NCBI GenBank assembly: GCA_019347995.1
Contig: JAHWKH010000001.1
Location: forward strand, 1-24,589
Direction: 5' to 3'
From: Gemmatimonadota bacterium
Lineage (GTDB): Bacteria > Gemmatimonadota > Gemmatimonadetes > Longimicrobiales > UBA6960
DNA: 24,589 nucleotides
Part shown: one piece after another, positions 14,784 to 22,490 of the stretch
Position numbering within the stretch: the first letter of the stretch is position 1
Layout: every line of letters starts with the position of its first letter
Notes under the pieces: model-generated
Databases searched by the model: none
Seen by the model: only the letters and a program-made list of their open reading frames with translations
What the model was told of the DNA's origin: nothing
Made by a program: the position numbers and the translations under genes

Positions 14784-17141
14784 ATGCACCGCCGATCCGC
14801 CGGCCGGGCCTTCGGCATCCTCGCCGCCCTCACCGTCGCCGGCTGCGCCTCGACGCCGGCGACCGCCTCCCCGCAGCAGCGCTCCGCCGCGGCGGCGACG
14901 AACGGCGCCGACCTGCCCACCATCGAGGCGCACGTCTCGGACATGGAGGCGATCGACGGCTTCATGCCCCTCTACTGGGACGCGGACGAGGGCGAGCTGT
15001 GGCTCGAGATCGGCCGCTTCGACGAGGAGCTCCTCCACTACGTCTCGCTGCCCCAGGGCCTGGGGCAGAACGACCTCGGGCTGAACCGGGGCGACCTGGG
15101 CCCGTCGCACGTCGTGGTCTTCGAGAAGGTGGGGCCCCGGGTCCTCATGAGGCAGCTCAACCACGGCTTCCGCGCCACCAGCGACGATCCCCTGGAGCGC
15201 AAGGCCGTCGAGGACGCCTTCGCCTCCTCCGTGCTGTGGGGCTTCGAGGCCGCCGCCGCCACGGGCGAGCGGGTGCTGGTGGACGCGACGGACTTCTTCC
15301 TCCACGACTGGCACGGCGTCGTGCAGTCGCTCCGGCGATCGAACCAGGGCACGTTCCGCCTGGACGACTCCAGGAGCGTGGTCTACCTGCCCCGCACCCG
15401 CGGCTTCCCGCAGAACACGGAGGTCGAGGTCTCGCTGACCTTCACCTCGGACCAGCCGGGGGCGCTGGTGCGCAGCGTCACCGAGACGGCCGGAGCCCTC
15501 ACGCTGCGCCAGCACCACTCCTTCGTGGAGCTGCCCGAGCTGGGCTCCTACGAGCCGCGCCGCCACGACCCGCGCTCGGGCTACGGCGCCGTCTCGTACC
15601 GCGACTACGCCACCCCCATCGACCAGCCGCTGGAGCAGCGCTTCATCCGGCGCCACCGGCTGGAGAAGCGCAACCCCTCGGCGGCCGTGAGCGCGCCGGT
15701 GGAGCCCATCGTCTACTACCTGGACCCGGGCACGCCCGAGCCGGTGCGCTCCGCCCTGATGGAGGGCGGCCAGTGGTGGGACCAGGCGTTCCAGGCGGCC
15801 GGCTACGAGGGCGCGTTCCGGATGGAGATCCTGCCCGACACGGCCGACCCCATGGACGCGCGTTACAACGTGGTGCAATGGGTGCACCGCTCCACCCGCG
15901 GCTGGAGCTACGGCGCCTCCATCACCGACCCGCGCACCGGCGAGATCCTCAAGGGCCACGTGACGCTGGGGTCACTGCGCGTGCGCCAGGACTACCTCCT
16001 GGCGGAAGGCCTGCTCTCGCCCTACGAGGGCGGCGACGTCCCCGACCCCGCCATGGCCGAGATGGCGCTCCAGCGCATCCGCCAGCTCTCCGCCCACGAG
16101 ATCGGCCACACCATCGGCCTCTCGCACAACTACATCTCGTCGGCCCAGCGCGACGCCGGCGCCCAGTCGGTCATGGAGTACCCCCACCCCAGGGCCCGCC
16201 TGGAGGGCGGCCGGGAGGCCGACGCGTTCCTCGAGCGGCTCGAGCGCACCCTGCGGGCGAGCGTCGATCCCGATCGCGTGGACCGCGAAGGCCTCCTCTC
16301 CCCCGAGGCGCTCGCGGCCCTCCACGAGTGCGGCGCCTTCCGCATGAAGCTCCCCCGCTCCGTGGGCGGGCTCGGCTTCACCCAGCGGGACTACAACCGG
16401 GCGGCGGCCCTGGCGGCCTCGGGCCGCCGGGTCGGCGCCCTGGACGCCGACATGAACGGCCCCTCCCTGGCCCGCATGCTGGCGGCCCGCGGCCCGCTGG
16501 GCGACGGCCCCGGCGGCATCTCGCCCGCCCGGGGCGTGGAGGGGGTGGGGGTGGTCTCCATGGAGCTCCTCCAGGGCGAGTCCGACGCGCCCCTGCGCTG
16601 GCGCGAGCCGTCGAGCGGCGGCTGGCTCTGGCAGAGCTCCATGGAGACGGGGGCCCTGCGCGAGTTCCTCTCGGACGTGGCCTGGGGCGCGCTGGACGTG
16701 CTCCTGGTGGACGTTCCGCCGGGCACCGACAAGATCGCGCGCCTCCTCGAGCTGGTGCCCTCGCCCCACCGCGCGCTCCTGGTCACGACCCCGTCCGAGG
16801 CCGCCCGCGCCGTGGTGGCGCGCTCGGCGCGGCAGCTGCGGGAGGCCGCGGTGGACGTGGGGCTGGTGGCGAACATGACCGCCTGGGTCTGCCCCGACTG
16901 CGGCAGCAGCACCGATCTCTTCCCCGCCGCCGGGGCCGAGCGCCTCGCCGACGAGACAGGGCTCCCGCTGCTGGCCCGCATCCCCTTCGACCCCCGCTTC
17001 GGCGCCGACACCGACGCCGGCCGGCCGTTCGTCCTCGAGCGCCCCGACCAGCCGGCTGCCCGGGCCTTGTGGGCCCTGGCCGACGCGCTGATGGCCGCCG
17101 AGCCGGCCGCGGCCGGCGCTCCGCTCCGGGAGGAGCCATGA
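14784..17141 (+). CDS. Chimeric frame: Zn metalloprotease, ACAD fragment and Mrp fragment
   Basis: A 785-residue uninterrupted frame made of three unrelated parts. Residues 1-about 472 are a lipoprotein zinc metalloprotease of the DUF5117/DUF4953 type: signal ending in VAGC, a long beta-rich N-domain, the zinc motif HEIGHTIGLSH (about 438-448) and the Met-turn SVMEYPHP. The usual 350 or more C-terminal residues are missing. Residues about 474-545 are the N-terminal helical domain of an acyl-CoA dehydrogenase. Residues about 545-785 are an Mrp/NBP35 ATPase lacking its N-terminus. An exported lipoprotein joined to two cytoplasmic enzyme fragments makes no functional sense, so I infer genomic deletions or misassembly. 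The protease start is sound (AGGAGAG before ATG). The frame ends in an ATGA overlap with the next gene. Confidence 0.85.
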   Translation: MHRRSAGRAFGILAALTVAGCASTPATASPQQRSAAAATNGADLPTIEAHVSDMEAIDGFMPLYWDADEGELWLEIGRFDEELLHYVSLPQGLGQNDLGLNRGDLGPSHVVVFEKVGPRVLMRQLNHGFRATSDDPLERKAVEDAFASSVLWGFEAAAATGERVLVDATDFFLHDWHGVVQSLRRSNQGTFRLDDSRSVVYLPRTRGFPQNTEVEVSLTFTSDQPGALVRSVTETAGALTLRQHHSFVELPELGSYEPRRHDPRSGYGAVSYRDYATPIDQPLEQRFIRRHRLEKRNPSAAVSAPVEPIVYYLDPGTPEPVRSALMEGGQWWDQAFQAAGYEGAFRMEILPDTADPMDARYNVVQWVHRSTRGWSYGASITDPRTGEILKGHVTLGSLRVRQDYLLAEGLLSPYEGGDVPDPAMAEMALQRIRQLSAHEIGHTIGLSHNYISSAQRDAGAQSVMEYPHPRARLEGGREADAFLERLERTLRASVDPDRVDREGLLSPEALAALHECGAFRMKLPRSVGGLGFTQRDYNRAAALAASGRRVGALDADMNGPSLARMLAARGPLGDGPGGISPARGVEGVGVVSMELLQGESDAPLRWREPSSGGWLWQSSMETGALREFLSDVAWGALDVLLVDVPPGTDKIARLLELVPSPHRALLVTTPSEAARAVVARSARQLREAAVDVGLVANMTAWVCPDCGSSTDLFPAAGAERLADETGLPLLARIPFDPRFGADTDAGRPFVLERPDQPAARALWALADALMAAEPAAAGAPLREEP
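16205..16420 (+). pseudogene. Acyl-CoA dehydrogenase N-terminal fragment
   Basis: About 72 residues inside the chimeric frame match the first helical domain of FadE-type acyl-CoA dehydrogenases: ADAFLERLERTLRASVDPDR, then LSPEALAALHECGAF, KLPRSVGGLGFTQRDYNRA. The FAD-binding middle domain and catalytic base are absent. The left boundary lies within about 16190-16210 and the right within about 16403-16422, where the coded ALAAS would fit both the dehydrogenase and the following Mrp sequence. Confidence 0.65.
16411..17141 (+). pseudogene. mrp: Mrp/NBP35 Fe-S carrier ATPase lacking Walker A
   Basis: The last 240 or so residues of the chimeric frame are an Mrp-type P-loop ATPase, which carries or loads Fe-S clusters. 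Present are GRRVGALDADMNGPSLARML (A' region), GVGVVSMELL, the DVAWGALDVLLVDVPPGT Walker B region, and VCPDCG with C703 and C706 that bind a bridging cluster in this family. Missing is the N-terminal 25-120 residues with GGKGGVGKST, so as written it could not bind ATP normally. It is coupled to the downstream PCP-reductase-domain gene, which suggests that the original mrp headed this operon. Confidence 0.8.
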
Positions 17142-17602
17142 AGTTCCTGTGCGTCCCCTGCGACGAGGTCATGACGTTCGCCGACCGGCAGGTGCCCGGC
17201 GACGGCACGCTGGCGGCCGTCTTCGGCTGCCCCGGCTGCGGGCGGGAGATGGCCATGCTCACCAACCCGTACGAGACCCAGATGGTGAGCAGCCTGGGCG
17301 TGAAGATCGGGGGGCGGACCGTGCCCGAGCAGCCCATGGAGCTGGTGCGGACGACCCTCGAAGGCGGAGGCGAGGCCGCCTTCGTCGAGGAGGACGCCCC
17401 GGCGGGGGCCGGCGCGCCCGCCCCCCCGGGCCCCGTGACGTGGTCGCCCGAGGCCGCCGACCGCCTCACGCGGGTCCCCTCCTTCGTGCGCGGCATGGTG
17501 AAGCGCATCTACGCCGACTGGGCGCGGGAGCGGGGGCTGGGCGAGATCACCCCGGAGGTCATGGACCGGGCCCGCACCGACCTGGGGCTCGAGGGGATGT
17601 GA
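17138..17602 (+). CDS. Zinc-ribbon and PCP-reductase-domain protein
   Basis: A 154-residue protein. Cysteines C5, C8, C31 and C34 (CVPC and CPGC) form a predicted metal-binding ribbon. Residues about 100-150 are a PCP_red-type domain (named after the protochlorophyllide reductase 57-kDa subunit) with WSPEAADRLTRVPSFVRGMV, then a helix with YADWARERG and ITPEVMDRAR. The domain in reductase subunits is small and all-helical; its role as an accessory module is unknown. The ATG overlaps the end of the Mrp fragment and has GGAGGAG upstream. Two other proteins in the window carry the same domain. Confidence 0.85.
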   Translation: MKFLCVPCDEVMTFADRQVPGDGTLAAVFGCPGCGREMAMLTNPYETQMVSSLGVKIGGRTVPEQPMELVRTTLEGGGEAAFVEEDAPAGAGAPAPPGPVTWSPEAADRLTRVPSFVRGMVKRIYADWARERGLGEITPEVMDRARTDLGLEGM

Positions 17603-17603
17603 G

Positions 17604-17981
17604 GTGAGCGGCACCCTCGACGCCCGGGCGCGCAAGTTCCGCCAGGCCGCGTTCGTCTACCTGCACGTGGGCCTCCTCTACGAGGCCGCCGTGCTGGTGA
17701 TCGCGCGCCAGGGTCTCCTCGAGGACCGGGGGCCGGTATGGGTGTGGCTTCTGGCCGGCGCCGCCGTGGTGGCGGTGGTCTTCTGGGCGCTGTGGAGCCT
17801 GCAGAACGCGTGGGTCGCCCGTGCCGTGTGGGCGGCGAACGTGTTCCGGCTGCCGGCGCTCATCGGGGGCGCCTTCTTCGCCGCGCCCGCCGCGGGCGTG
17901 CCGCCCTCCTTCTACATGGTGGCGCTGGGCGTGGTGGTCGGGAACATGTGGATGCTGGCCCGGGCGGGCTGGGACCTGTGA
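17604..17981 (+). CDS. Four-helix integral membrane protein
   Basis: A 125-residue hydrophobic protein with about four transmembrane helices (around residues 15-35, 45-65, 75-95 and 100-120) and no recognised motif. It starts with the GTG at 17604, immediately after the previous stop, and ends in a GTGA overlap with the ABC ATPase gene. Its place between Mrp/PCP-reductase genes and an ABC transporter suggests a membrane accessory subunit, but the function is unknown. Confidence 0.8.
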   Translation: MSGTLDARARKFRQAAFVYLHVGLLYEAAVLVIARQGLLEDRGPVWVWLLAGAAVVAVVFWALWSLQNAWVARAVWAANVFRLPALIGGAFFAAPAAGVPPSFYMVALGVVVGNMWMLARAGWDL

Positions 17982-18979
17982 GGGCCGCATCCTCCGCCCG
18001 GTCGATCGCTCGCCGGGCGCCGGACCGCCCGCGGGCCGATCCGCCCCGCCCGGCTGCCTCCGTCTCGCTGCGCGGCGCCACCTACCGGCACGTGCCGGGC
18101 GGCCCCGACGCGCTGGCCGAGGTCGACCTCGAGGTGGAGCCGGGCGAGGTCGTGGTGCTGCTGGGTCCCAACGGCTCGGGCAAGAGCACGCTCCTCCACC
18201 TCCTCGCGGGGCTCCTCGAGCCCACGTCCGGCGACGTGCGCGTCCTCGGGCAGGCCCCCTCCCGTGCGGGGGCGGCCCACCGCCGCCGGGTCGGGGTGGC
18301 CGCCGACGCGCCCGCCCATTTCGACGCCCTGGACGGCATGGCCAACGCGGTGGCCATGGGGCGGGCGGCCGGCGTTCCCGCCTCCGCCGCCAGGGCCCGG
18401 GCCCGGGAGCTGCTGGATCGCTTCGCCCTCTCGGGGTAGGGCCCCAAGCCGGTGGGCGCGTGGTCGTACGGCATGCGGCGCAAGCTCCTCGTGCTGGAAG
18501 CCTTCCTGCACGATCCGGCCGTCCTCCTCCTGGACGAGCCGGGCCTGGGGATGGACGTGGACGGCCGGGGCGTGCTGGCGGCCCTCCTGGACGAGGCGGC
18601 CCGCCGCGACGCGGCCGCGGTGGTGGCCCTCAACGATCCGGCCCTGGCGGCCGACGTGGCCCACCGGGTGGTGTTCCTGCTCAGGGGCCGAAAGATCGCG
18701 GACGCCTCACCGGCCGCCCTCCTGAGCGACCTCTCCGGCCGCACCACCATCGAGGTGTCGTGGGCGTCGCCCCCCGCCCGTCCGGTGGTCTGGCCCGACG
18801 GAGTCCGGGGCCGCGTCGAGGACGCCGGCATCGAGGCCGAGGTGGACGACGCCCGGGCCCTCCCGGACGTGTTGCGCGCCCTCCAGGACGCAGGCGCTAC
18901 GGTGGCCGGCGTGCGCGTCCGCGAGCCCGACCTGTCCGACGTGTTCCGCCGCCTCACCGGCGAGTCCTGGGCACCGTGA
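17978..18979 (+). pseudogene. ABC transporter ATPase interrupted by in-frame TAG
   Basis: The frame codes for a whole 333-position ABC ATPase but has TAG at 18437-18439 (codon 154). Before it lie the Walker [10 protein letters not shown] (about residues 63-71) and a Q-loop region in which the Gln seems replaced (AADAPAHFD). After it, with no frame change, come a signature-like WSYGMRRKL, Walker B AVLLLDEPG and a C-terminal accessory part. The H-loop position reads LND instead of THD. The closest families I recognise are CcmA, NosF and other ABC-2 ATPases. The N-terminus has a basic 25-residue extension. The GTG overlaps the previous stop, and the true end overlaps the permease start, so the operon structure is intact. 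Sequencing error, fresh mutation or readthrough are possible. Confidence 0.85.
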
Positions 18980-19695
18980 CGCTGGCGTGGCGGCTCGAGT
19001 GGAGCGCGGCCCTGGCCCGCAGGAGGCTCCTCCTCCTGAACGTGTGCATTCCCCTGCTACTCGTGGCGCCCGTGGCGCTGGCCGGCGCACCGGCCCATCA
19101 CGCCGCCGCCGTCTACGCCGTCCTCTTCGTCCTCTTCGGCACCTTCGGCTCCGCCATCCCCCTGGTCCGCGACGCCGAGTCCGGGCTGGTGGCCCGCCTC
19201 CACCTGGCCGGCCAGCCGGGCGCGGCGCTCCTCCTGGGGCGCGCATCGGCGGGCGCAGCCCTGGACGGCGCAGAGCTCGCTCCCGCACTCGCCCTGGCCC
19301 TGATCGTGGGCGGCGGGGGCCCGGGCGAGGCGGCGGCGGCGCTGGCGGCGCTCCTCGCGGCGCTCCTCCTGGCCAACCTGGTGGGGGTGTGGGTGGCCGC
19401 GGCCGCCCGCTCCCTGGCCGAGGCGGCGCTGTTCGCCTCGGTGGCCGCCCTGCTCCTCCTCCACGCCGGCGGCGCGTTCCGGAGCCCGGCGCCCGGAAGC
19501 GTCGCGGCGGCGGTGGAGACGGCGGTCCCGTTCCGGCTCCTCCACGAGACGCTGCTGGCTGCCTCCGGGAGCGCGCCCCCGCCGGGGCCGGCGGCCTGGT
19601 GGGTGGGCGCGGCCGCGCTGGCCACCGCCGTGGCGGGGACGGCCGCCGCGGCTCCCCGACTGGCCCGCATCCTCGCCCGCGCGCCCTTCGGCTGA
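18976..19695 (+). CDS. ABC-2 type transporter permease
   Basis: A 239-residue protein with about six transmembrane helices, very rich in Ala and Leu. The segment SAIPLVRDAESGLVARLHLAG (cut for length) resembles the cytoplasmic amphipathic helix region of CcmB/NosY-type ABC-2 permeases. The GTG at 18976 overlaps the TGA of the ATPase gene (GTGA), so both form one transporter. The cargo is not readable from sequence; heme-related export is a guess from neighbouring redox genes. It ends the operon that began at 14784. Confidence 0.82.
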   Translation: MTLAWRLEWSAALARRRLLLLNVCIPLLLVAPVALAGAPAHHAAAVYAVLFVLFGTFGSAIPLVRDAESGLVARLHLAGQPGAALLLGRASAGAALDGAELAPALALALIVGGGGPGEAAAALAALLAALLLANLVGVWVAAAARSLAEAALFASVAALLLLHAGGAFRSPAPGSVAAAVETAVPFRLLHETLLAASGSAPPPGPAAWWVGAAALATAVAGTAAAAPRLARILARAPFG

Positions 19696-19723
19696 CCGCG
19701 GCGCGCCGGTTCTCCGCCCGCCG

Positions 19724-19753
19724 TTGACTTCGCCGAGAGGGGCTCCGTATACT
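19724..19753 (+). promoter_or_regulatory. Near-consensus sigma-70 promoter
   Basis: TTGACT at 19724-19729 (5 of 6 consensus) and TATACT at 19748-19753 (5 of 6) are 18 bases apart. This is the clearest promoter in the window. Transcription would begin near 19760, about 500 bases before the universal stress gene. Confidence 0.8.
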
Positions 19754-19759
19754 GCCCCC

Positions 19760-20259
19760 CGTTCTCCCCATGATCAGTTCGGCGACGGCGCCGCATTCTG
19801 CGGCCATCGCCAAGGATGGATCCTCCGATGACCCGCGGTCCCTCGGGACCGCCGGCCCATAGATTCGCGGCCGCTCGCGGCCGGGTTCAAAGAACGGCGG
19901 CGACCGGCGGGTCCGGCGCCGTGCCCACACCCTGAAACAGACCGGCACCCCCCGGGGGGCGCCGGCCTGATCAGGCCTCGCCGGCGGTTCGGCGGGGTCC
20001 GCACAACGACCCAGAGCCGGACGTCCCACGGGGCGCCGGATCCGGATAGAAGCGTTCGCTTCACTACAGGTCGAAGCTACGCACCGGCCGCCGAGCGGCC
20101 GGCGCTGCAACGGGATAAGCAACAGCTCCACCACCACCCTGGCCCTGCGGGGCTCGAGGGTCCCGTAGCTCCAGGGATCCCCACTTGGGAGGAGCACGCA
20201 CCCGAGCGCCGGTCCGGCCGGACGGAAGTGGCACTGCGGACCCATGCGCCGAGGCGTCG
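19760..20259 (+). ncRNA. Long structured leader or candidate ncRNA
   Basis: About 500 noncoding bases downstream of the strong promoter are crowded with perfect inverted repeats: 19781-19811 (two-part stem, ATTCT loop), 19835-19852 (GCGGTCCC/GGGACCGC), 19869-19882, 19885-19895 (GTTC-AAA-GAAC), 19942-19965 (CCGGC and CCCCCC arms), 19964-19977 (GGCCTGATCAGGCC), 19979-19994, 20036-20045, 20049-20062 (GAAGCG/CGCTTC), 20084-20102 (CCGGCCGC-CGA-GCGGCCGG) and 20174-20181. No conserved motifs of RNase P RNA, tmRNA, SRP RNA or common riboswitches were recognised. No T-run terminator is seen before the stress gene, so it may be its 5' leader. High GC inflates chance pairing, but ten perfect short-loop repeats in about 400 bases is still dense. 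Confidence 0.5.
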
Positions 20260-22488
20260 ATGACGTATCAGGAAGTTCTCGTTCCCGTGGATAATTCGGA
20301 CCACTCCCACTGGGCGGTGGACCGTGCCATCGAGCTGTGTCGCCGCTCGGGCGGCCGCATCACGGGCAACCACGTCTACGCCGCCCGCCTCCACGACGTG
20401 CGCTTCCGGCAGCTCGAGACCGGGCTCCCCGCCCAGTTCCAGACGCCCCAGGAGATCAAGCGGCAGCGCAAGGTCCACGACAAGCTGATCGAGAAGGGCC
20501 TCCAGCTCATCAGCGACTCCTTCCTCGACCAGACGGAGAAGCGCTGCAGGGAGGCCGAGGTCCCCCTCACGCGGCAGCTCCTCGAGGGCATCAACTACGA
20601 GGAGATCATCCGCGAGGCCAACGGCGGCGCGGGCCGCCTCCCCTCGCTCATCGGCTTCGACCCCAACATCGCCCACAAGTACGACGGCGGGGACGCGGTG
20701 CGCAGCGACGTCCGCCTGGGCGACGACGGCCGCATCGTGGCCGAGGACGAGGAGCAGGACGAGAAGCTGGCCGGCTCCAGCGGACGCGACTACGACCTGC
20801 TCGTCATGGGCGCCCACGGCATCGGCAAGCAGCCGTACAGCCAGATGGGCGGCGTGGTGGGCCGCGTCATCCGCAAGGTCGAGCGGGACACGCTGATCGT
20901 GCGCGACGACCGGCCCCTGGAGGGCGGGCGCTGGATGGTGTGCGTCGACGGCTCGTCGTACGCCTACAAGGCACTGCGCGTGGCGCTGGAGATGGCCCGC
21001 GAATACGGGGCGAAGCTCTTCGTGTGCAGCGCCTTCGACGTGGAGTACCACCACGCGGTCTTCGGCAACATCAAGGACGTCCTGAGCGTCCAGGCCTCCA
21101 AGGTCTTCAAGTTCGAGGAGCAGGAGGAGCTCCACAACAACATCATCGACAAGGGGCTCCTCAAGCTCTGCCAGGCCAATCTGAAGCGCGCCGAGGTCAT
21201 GGCCGAGGCGTATCCCGACGTGGATTTCGAGACCCAGATCCTCATCGGGAAGCCCTTCCAGTGCATCCTCCAGTGGGCCGAGGAGATCGAGCCCACGCTG
21301 ATGGTGGTGGCGCGCCACGGCGGCCACCGGGTCGACGGGACGGACCTGGGCTCCCAGGCCGAGAACCTGGTGCGCCTCGTCGACACCAACGTCCTCCTGA
21401 TCGGCACCACCGACGTGCGCCCCGACGAGATCCCCTGGATCGAGGAGGACGGAGAGAAGGGGCTCGAGTGGGCGCCCGCCGCCGAGGTGAGGATCCTGCG
21501 CGTGCCCCCCTTCGCCCTGGGCATCGCACGCAAGGCGGTGGAGGAGTATGTGTTGGACAACTACGGCCCCGGCGCCAACGGGACCTATCGCGACGAGGCC
21601 GTCCAGCTCATGGTGGACCGGGCCAACGCGGAGCGCGCCGGGAACGGAAACGGCGCCTCCGCGTCGGTGAGAGGTGGCTCCGGGGAGGGCGCTCCGGAAG
21701 GCGCCCGGGCTCCCCTCTCCTCGGTGCCGCCCCTGGGCTCCGACGGCCTCCCCATGGTCACCAACGAGCGGCTGGACGAGGCCATCACCAAGCTGCTGCC
21801 CACGCACATGCAGCTCATCATGGGCATCGGCACCGCCGAGGAGCTCGCCCTGGCCGAGGTGAAGGCCCAAGAGGCCATGAAGCGTACCACCGTGGAGGGG
21901 AGCGACGCCGACCCCGTGCCCGCCGTGCCCACCATCAGCGTCAAGTGCCCGTACACCGGGCACGTCACCACGCGGGAGCGCGCGGCCAAGGATCCGGTGG
22001 TCTGGACGGAGGAGGCGTTCCAGCGCCTGGCGGCGGTCCCCCTAATCGCGCGGCCCCTCGCCCGCAACACGGTGGAGCGCTTCGCCCGCGAGCACTCGTT
22101 CTGGCGCGTGACCACCATGGTCATGGACGAGAACAAGCAGGCCATGATCGAGGCCGACGAGTTCGACATGGACACCATGCTCGTCATGTTCCGCGAGATG
22201 CAGACGAAGCAGCTCCGGGCGCAGGCCGAGGGCGTCGACGGCCTCACTCCCGAGATGCGCCGCTTCATCGAGGAGGCCAAGGCCAGCGGCGTCACGCGCT
22301 GCCCCATCCGGGACGTGGCGGAGCAGGTCGACAAGTGTCCGGTGGAGATGAAGACCGTCTCGCCCGCCGACGCGAAGGCCGCGGTGGAGAGGTTCATGGC
22401 CGAAGCGGGCGACGGCGGCGGACAGGGCAAGGCCTCCGCCCGGGCGGAGCCCGCCTCCGACGACGCGCACGCGGGGGCAGGCGACTGA
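20260..22488 (+). CDS. Double universal stress protein with two PCP-reductase-like segments
   Basis: A 742-residue cytoplasmic protein. USP domain 1 spans about residues 1-220 (start EVLVPVDNSDHSHWAVDRAI; end DLLVMGAHGIGK...DTLIVRDD). USP domain 2 spans about 223-390 (MVCVDGSSYAYKAL; end LMVVARHGG...NVLLIGTTD). Residues about 402-455 (LEWAPAAEVRILRVPPFALG, ARKAVEEYV) and 579-630 (VVWTEEAFQRLAAVPLIARP, NTVERFAREH) both follow the PCP_red pattern. Cysteines occur at CPYTGH before the second copy and in CPIRDVAEQVDKCP near the end. The nucleotide-binding GxxG of USP domains is partly kept. It starts at ATG 20260 with GAGG upstream and is followed two bases later by the radical SAM gene. I know no characterised protein with this architecture. 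Confidence 0.85.
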   Translation: MTYQEVLVPVDNSDHSHWAVDRAIELCRRSGGRITGNHVYAARLHDVRFRQLETGLPAQFQTPQEIKRQRKVHDKLIEKGLQLISDSFLDQTEKRCREAEVPLTRQLLEGINYEEIIREANGGAGRLPSLIGFDPNIAHKYDGGDAVRSDVRLGDDGRIVAEDEEQDEKLAGSSGRDYDLLVMGAHGIGKQPYSQMGGVVGRVIRKVERDTLIVRDDRPLEGGRWMVCVDGSSYAYKALRVALEMAREYGAKLFVCSAFDVEYHHAVFGNIKDVLSVQASKVFKFEEQEELHNNIIDKGLLKLCQANLKRAEVMAEAYPDVDFETQILIGKPFQCILQWAEEIEPTLMVVARHGGHRVDGTDLGSQAENLVRLVDTNVLLIGTTDVRPDEIPWIEEDGEKGLEWAPAAEVRILRVPPFALGIARKAVEEYVLDNYGPGANGTYRDEAVQLMVDRANAERAGNGNGASASVRGGSGEGAPEGARAPLSSVPPLGSDGLPMVTNERLDEAITKLLPTHMQLIMGIGTAEELALAEVKAQEAMKRTTVEGSDADPVPAVPTISVKCPYTGHVTTRERAAKDPVVWTEEAFQRLAAVPLIARPLARNTVERFAREHSFWRVTTMVMDENKQAMIEADEFDMDTMLVMFREMQTKQLRAQAEGVDGLTPEMRRFIEEAKASGVTRCPIRDVAEQVDKCPVEMKTVSPADAKAAVERFMAEAGDGGGQGKASARAEPASDDAHAGAGD

Positions 22489-22490
22489 TC

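Noticed and set aside
14586..15959. 457-codon open frame antisense to the metalloprotease
   Set aside because: High GC removes stop codons; composition is His/Val/Ala-rich without motifs, while the plus strand has a clear zinc-site protein.
18437..18439. Genome-wide reassignment of TAG as a sense codon
   Set aside because: TAG serves as a normal stop for genes ending at 2034, 10345 and 11106 in the same window.
19883..19895. GGGTTCAAA resembling a tRNA T-loop
   Set aside because: It forms only a 4-bp GTTC/GAAC hairpin; no acceptor stem, anticodon arm or CCA end fits around it.
18707..20245. 512-codon open frame on the minus strand across the permease and leader
   Set aside because: Low-complexity Arg/Pro-rich sequence opposite a convincing membrane protein and inverted repeats.
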